A program made the position numbers and the translations under genes. A stretch of DNA of 12,569 nt, from assembly GCA_009775705.1 (NCBI GenBank), contig VSQE01000073.1, positions 1-12,569 on the forward strand. Reading direction: 5' to 3'. Below, piece after piece: positions 7,445 through 12,569 of this stretch; position 1 is the stretch's first letter; each line of letters opens with the position of its first letter. This DNA comes from Prevotellamassilia sp. GTDB taxonomy: Bacteria > Bacteroidota > Bacteroidia > Bacteroidales > Bacteroidaceae. The notes beneath the pieces were generated by a model. That model had not been told where the DNA came from. It saw only the letters and a list, made by a program, of their open reading frames with translations, and did no database searches.

Positions 7445-8695
7445 ATGAAAAAGATTATCAGCACTATTGCACTTTCCGTTGTATGCGGATTTGCTTTCGG
7501 ACAGAACAGTGCCCTTTATAAAGCGCAAGCTTTAAAAGAAAAGGGGCAGTTACAGGAAGCTGCCGCAATTTTGGCAGAGGCTGTTCAGAATCCCAAGACA
7601 ACAAAGTTTGCGGATATGTACAATACGGCCGCTGAGGTGCAGACCATGATTTTTTATCCTGAATTGCAGAAAGCAGGAAATGGATTACCGTTTGACACAC
7701 TGACGTTTGTAAACTCGTTGGACAAGGCCATTATGTTCTATACCAAAAGTCATGAATATGATGTTGCCCCGGATAAAAAAGGGAAAGTAGCGCCTAAATT
7801 TTTGGAATCCAATAAAGGACGTATCAAGAGTATGTTGGATTATTATAACTATGCAGCTGTATTCATGAACCAGTGTCATGATGCGGATAAGTCCATGGAA
7901 CTATTCAAGAAATATCTTTCACTTCCAAAGAATCCGGTTTTTTCTAAACAGGAAACAGACTCTATTTATGCTTCAAAGCATTCGGCTTACAGCCAGACCG
8001 CATTCAATTTGGCCGTGTTGAATTATCAGCAGAAAAAATGGGATGAGGCATTGGTTTATGTAGACGAAGCCTTAAAGGATACGAATGGAACACATGACCT
8101 GTATGTCATCAAGATGCAGGCATTTCAGGCTAAAAATGACTCAGCTTCGTGGCTGAAGACTTTGAAAGAGGCTGTAGCACGTACTGAAAATGAGAATTTC
8201 ATGCAGAATTTGCTGTTTTATTATGTAAACAAGAATGCTGTGGCAGAAGCTGATGAAATGGCCAATGAAATGGTAAAAGCAAACTCTGACAGTAAGGCTG
8301 CGTGGTACATGAAAGGATGTGTGGAACTGAATTTGAAGAAGAATTATGCAGCTGCGCGTGAGTGTTTTGAAAAAGCTCTGGCTCTTGATCCCGATTATGT
8401 GGAAGCCAATGTAAATATGACTTATGCCTATACCAACGAAATCGTGGCGCTGAAAAACAGCGGCGCCTTCAAGTACATTGGTCGCAACATTACGATGAAG
8501 GATAAGGCTAACTACGAGAAGGAACTGAAAGAGGTAAAGAGTTTCTATGAGAAAGCCATGCCCTATATGGAAAAAGTACGTTCATTGGTACCGGACAAAC
8601 CTAAAATCTGGGTATATTCCTTGCAAATGATATATGATAATCTGCTTATGAAAGAAAAAAAGGCAGAAATGGATCAGATCATCGAGGGCATATAA
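7445..8695 (+). CDS. Exported TPR-repeat protein (TPR1), downstream of gyrA
   Basis: A 416-residue helical-repeat protein of unknown partner, probably periplasmic. It starts with a type I signal peptide (MKK, hydrophobic core, cleavage likely after AFG at residue 19); C14 does not fit a lipobox because valine precedes it. TPR-like helix pairs are visible near residues 22-50, about 187-213, and most clearly about 285-333, where the pattern WYMKG...A...FEKALALDPDYVEA is a canonical TPR. I chose the ATG at 7445; an in-frame TTG at 7436 would only add three residues ahead of the signal peptide. The gene lies 23 nt after gyrA and is presumably cotranscribed with it, and a hairpin terminator candidate follows. 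TPR proteins bind other proteins, so a scaffold role is likely, but the link to gyrase is unexplained and may be only genomic. Similar in layout to the next TPR gene. Confidence 0.88.
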   Translation: MKKIISTIALSVVCGFAFGQNSALYKAQALKEKGQLQEAAAILAEAVQNPKTTKFADMYNTAAEVQTMIFYPELQKAGNGLPFDTLTFVNSLDKAIMFYTKSHEYDVAPDKKGKVAPKFLESNKGRIKSMLDYYNYAAVFMNQCHDADKSMELFKKYLSLPKNPVFSKQETDSIYASKHSAYSQTAFNLAVLNYQQKKWDEALVYVDEALKDTNGTHDLYVIKMQAFQAKNDSASWLKTLKEAVARTENENFMQNLLFYYVNKNAVAEADEMANEMVKANSDSKAAWYMKGCVELNLKKNYAAARECFEKALALDPDYVEANVNMTYAYTNEIVALKNSGAFKYIGRNITMKDKANYEKELKEVKSFYEKAMPYMEKVRSLVPDKPKIWVYSLQMIYDNLLMKEKKAEMDQIIEGI

Positions 8696-8722
8696 TTTAT
8701 TTAAGAGATAAATAAGAAAACG

Positions 8723-8756
8723 TTTGTATAAGTGACAAGATGTAGTTAGTATTTTG
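8723..8756 (+). promoter_or_regulatory. Weak promoter candidate for the second TPR gene
   Basis: TTTG at 8723-8726 and TATTTTG at 8750-8756, separated by 23 nt, resemble a Bacteroidetes promoter, but the -7 box is one base short of TAnnTTTG. It would give a leader of about 75 nt that contains the whole hairpin at 8782-8824. It is offered because a downstream start is needed if that hairpin stops transcription from gyrA. Confidence 0.25.
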
Positions 8757-8781
8757 ATCGCTTCTAATACAGGAACAACCA

Positions 8782-8825
8782 AAGACACATCCGCGTCATA
8801 TAAAGTATGACACGGGTGTGTTTTA
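8782..8825 (+). terminator. Strong hairpin with T-run between the TPR genes
   Basis: The arms at 8786-8800 and 8806-8820 pair at 14 of 15 positions (one G-U wobble, one C-A mismatch) around a 5-nt loop; pairs with the flanking AAGA and TTTT extend the stem to 8782-8824. TTTT then follows the GC-rich part, as expected of an intrinsic terminator. It lies 86 nt after the first TPR gene and ends only 13 nt before the second, so it may be the terminator of the gyrA unit or a structured leader of the next gene, or both. Confidence 0.7.
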
Positions 8826-8837
8826 TAAAGAGAATAG

Positions 8838-10052
8838 ATGATGGCAAAGTACGTTTTATTCATAATTCTGATTGCATGGTGTCCATACCAGCCCGTATCG
8901 GCCCAGCGGCAACTGAAGGCGGTTCGTTCGCATCTGAAAAACAAGAACGGAAGTGAAGCCTTAAAGTTAGTTGCCGAATTGGAAAAAGATAGTGTATTAC
9001 GCACCAATCCCAGACTCTATGATCTTGGGAAACAAGCGCAGATCATCATTAACAATTCGGATAATGAGAAAATATATCTGAAGCAGGCGTATGATACGGT
9101 TCGTTTTTTTAATAGTACGTATGGCATAATTGAGTACATTCTGAAATGCGAACAGGCAGAACAGGCTCAATTTGAAAAAGAAGGAAAAAAAATAAAATAT
9201 CATAGAGAAAATGGGGATTTGTTACATTTACATTTTCCCAATATAGAAGTTGCTTGCCGGTACTGGTATTCAAAACAGAAGTATGCGGAAGCTGCGAAAT
9301 TCTTGAAAATGTATCTTACACTCCCTCATACATCTGTATGGGGAAAGGAAAAAACAATATTATCAAGTAAGAAGTATTCAAGGAATGCCAGTTTATATTT
9401 GATAAGTTCGTACGAACAAAAAGACTACGATGAGATGAAAAAATATAAGGAAGTGGCTTTGGAAGATTCATTCATGAGGCGTAAAGTGCTTTATTGTCTG
9501 ACACTGGCATCCCAATCGCTTAAAGAGGAAAAAGAATACAAGACATATCTTTGTGACGGTTTGAAGGAATTTCCCACCGATCCATTTTTCTTTACCAATT
9601 TAACGGACTACTATACCCAGCATGGAGATTACAACTCTTCATTACTATTGGCGGACACATTGCTTGACATTGATTCCGTAAACCTATATTTCCTTGAAGC
9701 TAAGACTGTAGCCTTATTGAACTTAGGGAGAAATGAAGAAGCCATTCTAAGTGGGAAAAGAATTTTACAAGTAGATTCGTCTTTCACAAATGCCAATTAT
9801 TATATTGGTGCGGCCTACTGCAATATGGCAAAAAACATAGAATTGCCTACGAATATTAATTCAAAAGCCTATAAAAAAGCGAATGCGGCATTAAAGGAAT
9901 ATTATGCGGCTGCTCTCCCATATCTTGAACAATACAGGAATGCTGCTCCCCAGGAAACAAAGCGATGGGCACCGCTTTTATACCGTATTTATTTATCACT
10001 GAATAAAGGTAAACAATTTGAGGAAATCGACAAATTGCTTAAAACTTTATAG
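8838..10052 (+). CDS. Exported TPR-like protein (TPR2), divergent paralog of TPR1
   Basis: A 404-residue protein of unknown function, probably periplasmic. A type I signal peptide covers about residues 1-22 with V-S-A before QRQ; C15 is preceded by tryptophan, so it is not a lipoprotein. The remainder is lysine- and tyrosine-rich and helical, with TPR-like pairs clearest near residues 282-331. It shares collinear landmarks with the preceding gene: MYLTLP at 158-163 against KYLSLP at 156-161, the TPR pair at the same depth, and ALPYLEQYR at 359-367 against AMPYMEKVR at 371-379, then similar ends. Two adjacent ATG codons (8838 and 8841) are possible starts. Its DNA looks more AT-rich than the rest of the window. 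The M3 peptidase start follows 25 nt after its stop, so the two are probably cotranscribed. Confidence 0.82.
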   Translation: MMAKYVLFIILIAWCPYQPVSAQRQLKAVRSHLKNKNGSEALKLVAELEKDSVLRTNPRLYDLGKQAQIIINNSDNEKIYLKQAYDTVRFFNSTYGIIEYILKCEQAEQAQFEKEGKKIKYHRENGDLLHLHFPNIEVACRYWYSKQKYAEAAKFLKMYLTLPHTSVWGKEKTILSSKKYSRNASLYLISSYEQKDYDEMKKYKEVALEDSFMRRKVLYCLTLASQSLKEEKEYKTYLCDGLKEFPTDPFFFTNLTDYYTQHGDYNSSLLLADTLLDIDSVNLYFLEAKTVALLNLGRNEEAILSGKRILQVDSSFTNANYYIGAAYCNMAKNIELPTNINSKAYKKANAALKEYYAAALPYLEQYRNAAPQETKRWAPLLYRIYLSLNKGKQFEEIDKLLKTL

Positions 10053-10077
10053 AGATACGACTGAAATATCTGACAGT

Positions 10078-12117
10078 ATGAGAAAGAATCCGTTTTTTGA
10101 AAAATACAGTACTCCGCACGAGACTATTCCATTTCATCTAATTACAATAGCCGATATAGAGAAGGCCATCTTCGAAGGTATAAAAAATGAGGAATATGAA
10201 ATAGCAGCCATCACAAAAAACTCCGAGGAACCAACGTTCGAGAACACGATAGTGGCATTCGATAGATCCGGTGAACTATTACAAAAGGCTACTGCCGTGA
10301 TGTATAATTTGCTCAGTGCGGAGACGAATGATGAACTGGACGCTTTGTCACAGAAAATGGCTCCACTTCTCTCAGACCATAATTCCAATATCATGCTGAA
10401 CAAACAACTCTTTCGGCGCATTAATTCGGTATGGGAGCACTATGCAGACAAATTAGAAGGAGAGGATCGCATACTATTGGAAAAAACGTATGAAGCCTTT
10501 GAACGCTCCGGAGCAGTATTGCCGGAAAAAAAGCAACAAAGATTTAGAGAGATTTCAGCTGAATTATCTCAACTGTCATTGTCTTTTTCCAAGAATAACT
10601 TAAAGGAAACCAATTCTTTTTTCTTGCATATCACAGCAGAGAAAGATTTGTCAGGCCTTCCGGACATGCAAATTCAGCAAGCCGCAGATATAGCCAAGGA
10701 GAAAAATATGCCCGGCTGGGTGATTACTTTACAGGCACCCAGCTATATACCTTTTATGACATATGCAGACAATCGCAGGTTAAGAAAGCAGTTGTACATG
10801 GCATACAATACCAAATGTACCCATGACAATAGTTTCAACAACTATGAGATAGTACGAAGAATCATTAATTTGCGTCAAGAGAAAGCTAAGTTATTAGGTT
10901 ATCCTACCTATGCTGATTATATTCTGAAACGCAGAATGGCGGAAAAGCCGGAAAAGGTATATGACTTGCTAAACCAGTTGATTACTGAATACAAATCTCC
11001 GGCAGAAAAAGAACTGGCGGACATAGCAGACCATGCCAAACGTCTGGAAGGAAATGACTTTGTCCTGCAACCCTGGGACTATTCCTATTATTCCCATAAG
11101 TTGCAAATGGAGCGCTTCAATCTGGACTCTGAAATGTTACGCCCTTATTTCGAACTGTCAAAAGTGAAACGGGGGATATTTGATTTGGCTACTCGTCTTT
11201 ATGGCATTACGTTTCAAGAAAATAAAGATATACCGGTATATCATCCGGATGTATCAGCCTACGAAGTGTACGATGCAAACCATTGTTTTTTGGCTATCCT
11301 GTATACGGATTTTCATCCAAGAACAGGTAAGCAAGGGGGAGCTTGGATGACGACCTACAAAGAACAATGGAAAAACGGAGCAAAGAATCATCGTCCTCAC
11401 GTTGCTATTGTTACCAATTTTACGCTGCCCACGGAAAACAAACCGGCATTGCTTACACTTTCGGAAGTTGAAACATTTTTACACGAATTTGGTCATGCGC
11501 TCCATGGTATATTTGCCAATACGAAGTACCAGTCTTTGAGTGGGACTAACGTGTTTTGGGATTTTGTAGAACTTCCGTCGCAATTCATGGAGAATTATGC
11601 AATAGAGAAAGAATTTCTGAGAACTTTTGCATACCATTACCAGACGGGAGAATTGATTCCGGACGAGTTGATAGAGCGAATTATTGAGAGTCGGAACTTC
11701 AATGCTGCGTACGCATGTATGCGACAGGTTTCTTTCGGTCTTCTCGACATGGCTTATTACACTCTCAAAAAAGAATTTTCTTCGGACATCCGGGAATTTG
11801 AAAAGAAAGCATGGCATGAAGCCAGATTGCTTCCGGACCCGGAAGAGACGTGCATGACTGTACAGTTTGGACATATAATGTCTGGAGGCTATGCCGCAGG
11901 ATATTATAGCTACAAATGGGCAGAGGTACTTGATGCAGATGCTTTTGCCTTATTTAAGGAAAATGGAATTTTTGATCGTGAAACGGCGGAAAAATTTCGG
12001 TGTTGTATCCTGTCGAAAGGAGCAACGGAACATCCCATGACATTGTATAAGAAATTCAGAGGGAAAGAACCCTCAATTGAAGCACTCCTGACAAGAAACG
12101 GAATTATAAGAATATAG
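10078..12117 (+). CDS. dcp: M3 family zinc oligopeptidase, dipeptidyl carboxypeptidase (Dcp) type
   Basis: Predicted cytoplasmic zinc peptidase that trims short peptides, with Dcp-type enzymes releasing C-terminal dipeptides; it could equally be called oligopeptidase A-like, so substrate preference is not settled. From the ATG at 10078 it has 679 residues, the usual length for this family, and no signal peptide. The zinc site is HEFGHALH: H469 and H473 as ligands, E470 as base, and E498 in the later DFVE motif as third ligand, matching the 29-residue spacing known in thimet oligopeptidase. The substrate-binding tyrosine motif GYAAGYYSY contains Y605 and Y612. An in-frame ATG at 10018 would add 20 residues and overlap the TPR gene by 35 nt; the family-like N-terminus NPFFEKYSTPHETIPF begins right after the later ATG, so that start is preferred. 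The dCMP deaminase gene follows after 8 nt. Confidence 0.93.
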   Translation: MRKNPFFEKYSTPHETIPFHLITIADIEKAIFEGIKNEEYEIAAITKNSEEPTFENTIVAFDRSGELLQKATAVMYNLLSAETNDELDALSQKMAPLLSDHNSNIMLNKQLFRRINSVWEHYADKLEGEDRILLEKTYEAFERSGAVLPEKKQQRFREISAELSQLSLSFSKNNLKETNSFFLHITAEKDLSGLPDMQIQQAADIAKEKNMPGWVITLQAPSYIPFMTYADNRRLRKQLYMAYNTKCTHDNSFNNYEIVRRIINLRQEKAKLLGYPTYADYILKRRMAEKPEKVYDLLNQLITEYKSPAEKELADIADHAKRLEGNDFVLQPWDYSYYSHKLQMERFNLDSEMLRPYFELSKVKRGIFDLATRLYGITFQENKDIPVYHPDVSAYEVYDANHCFLAILYTDFHPRTGKQGGAWMTTYKEQWKNGAKNHRPHVAIVTNFTLPTENKPALLTLSEVETFLHEFGHALHGIFANTKYQSLSGTNVFWDFVELPSQFMENYAIEKEFLRTFAYHYQTGELIPDELIERIIESRNFNAAYACMRQVSFGLLDMAYYTLKKEFSSDIREFEKKAWHEARLLPDPEETCMTVQFGHIMSGGYAAGYYSYKWAEVLDADAFALFKENGIFDRETAEKFRCCILSKGATEHPMTLYKKFRGKEPSIEALLTRNGIIRI

Positions 12118-12125
12118 AGACTGTT

Positions 12126-12551
12126 ATGGAACAGAAAACAAAAGAATTGGATAAAAGATACTTACGCATGGCTGCCATTTGGGCTGAGAACTCATATTGC
12201 ATACGGAGGCAAGTCGGGGCACTCATTGTGAAAGAAAAAATGATTATCAGCGACGGATATAATGGGACACCGTCTGGGTTCGAGAATGTCTGTGAAGATG
12301 AAAACGGACTTACCAAACCTTATGTTATGCATGCAGAGGCCAACGCCATTACGAAAATTGCCCGATCAGGAAACAACTCAGACGGTGCGACTTTATACGT
12401 TACAGATGCCCCTTGCATAGAGTGTAGCAAACTTATTATACAAGCGGGTATCAGACGTGTGTGTTTTGCCAAACAATATCGTTTGGCAGACGGTCTGGAA
12501 CTGCTACGGCGGGCAGGAATAGAACTCGTATACATACCCTTTTCAGATTAA
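12126..12551 (+). CDS. dCMP deaminase (deoxycytidylate deaminase family)
   Basis: Cytoplasmic zinc enzyme that deaminates dCMP to dUMP, the substrate of thymidylate synthase. The 141-residue protein carries the cytidine-deaminase zinc signature HAEANAI with H69 as ligand and E71 as proton shuttle, and PCIEC with C97 and C100. The upstream GYNGTPSGF stretch (44-52) is the nucleotide-binding motif typical of dCMP deaminases and separates it from tRNA adenosine and cytosine deaminases. It is compact, like other bacterial ComEB-type members, and I see no added domain. The ATG at 12126 lies 8 nt after the M3 peptidase stop, so it belongs to the same transcript, and no other start fits better. The stop is a TAA; only 18 nt of sequence follow, so later genes of the unit are unseen. 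Whether it is regulated by dCTP and dTTP, as in T4 and animals, cannot be read here. Confidence 0.92.
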   Translation: MEQKTKELDKRYLRMAAIWAENSYCIRRQVGALIVKEKMIISDGYNGTPSGFENVCEDENGLTKPYVMHAEANAITKIARSGNNSDGATLYVTDAPCIECSKLIIQAGIRRVCFAKQYRLADGLELLRRAGIELVYIPFSD

Positions 12552-12569
12552 TATTTATTCCAAGAAAGA

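Noticed and set aside
8718..8726. AACGTTTG as a -7 box for the second TPR gene
   Set aside because: It misses the first base of TAnnTTTG and has no TTG-like element upstream at a plausible spacing.
10018..10077. Earlier in-frame ATG for the M3 peptidase
   Set aside because: It overlaps the TPR gene by 35 nt, and the added residues look like out-of-frame TPR sequence and not like the M3 N-terminus.
1..12569. Mobile element, defence system or CRISPR array
   Set aside because: I found no transposase, integrase, toxin-antitoxin pair, nuclease or regularly spaced direct repeats; all genes are housekeeping or lineage-typical.

Overview
The window reads as ordinary chromosome from a gut Bacteroidales bacterium, most likely Bacteroides or Phocaeicola. 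The grounds are the GyrA sequence, promoter-like boxes of the Bacteroidetes TAnnTTTG type, AT-rich start regions without a clear Shine-Dalgarno, and protein families typical of that group (exported DUF5117-type zinc metalloproteases, periplasmic TPR proteins). I see no tRNA, rRNA, CRISPR array, insertion sequence or phage gene.

Layout. The left third is a minus-strand block read from about 4660 down to 104: an rlmD-type 23S rRNA uracil-C5 methyltransferase, a 242-residue protein of unknown function whose start overlaps the rlmD stop by 8 nt, and an exported 787-residue metzincin-like metalloprotease. An inverted repeat at the extreme left edge may end this unit. A divergent intergenic region (4643-4898) carries a promoter-like element for each direction. 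The right two thirds are on the plus strand: gyrA, an exported TPR protein 23 nt after it, a strong hairpin with a T-run, a second exported TPR protein, a cytoplasmic M3 (Dcp-type) oligopeptidase and a dCMP deaminase.

How the genes relate. The plus-strand genes form at least one close-packed unit: gyrA to TPR1 is 23 nt, TPR2 to M3 peptidase 25 nt, M3 peptidase to dCMP deaminase 8 nt. The hairpin between the TPR genes probably divides this into gyrA-TPR1 and TPR2-M3-dCMP deaminase. GyrA (DNA supercoiling), RlmD (rRNA modification), M3 peptidase (peptide turnover) and dCMP deaminase (dUMP supply for thymidylate) are housekeeping; the 242-residue protein and the two TPR proteins have no assignable function.

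Most worth a second look are the two TPR genes, which appear to be old, strongly diverged tandem paralogs with collinear landmarks, and the terminator-like hairpin that ends only 13 nt before the second one. Smaller points are a palindrome beside the gyrA promoter box, a GyrA with Gly where the quinolone-binding acidic residue usually sits, and the uncharacterised gene coupled to rlmD. I do not find convincing evidence for a wholly new system here.
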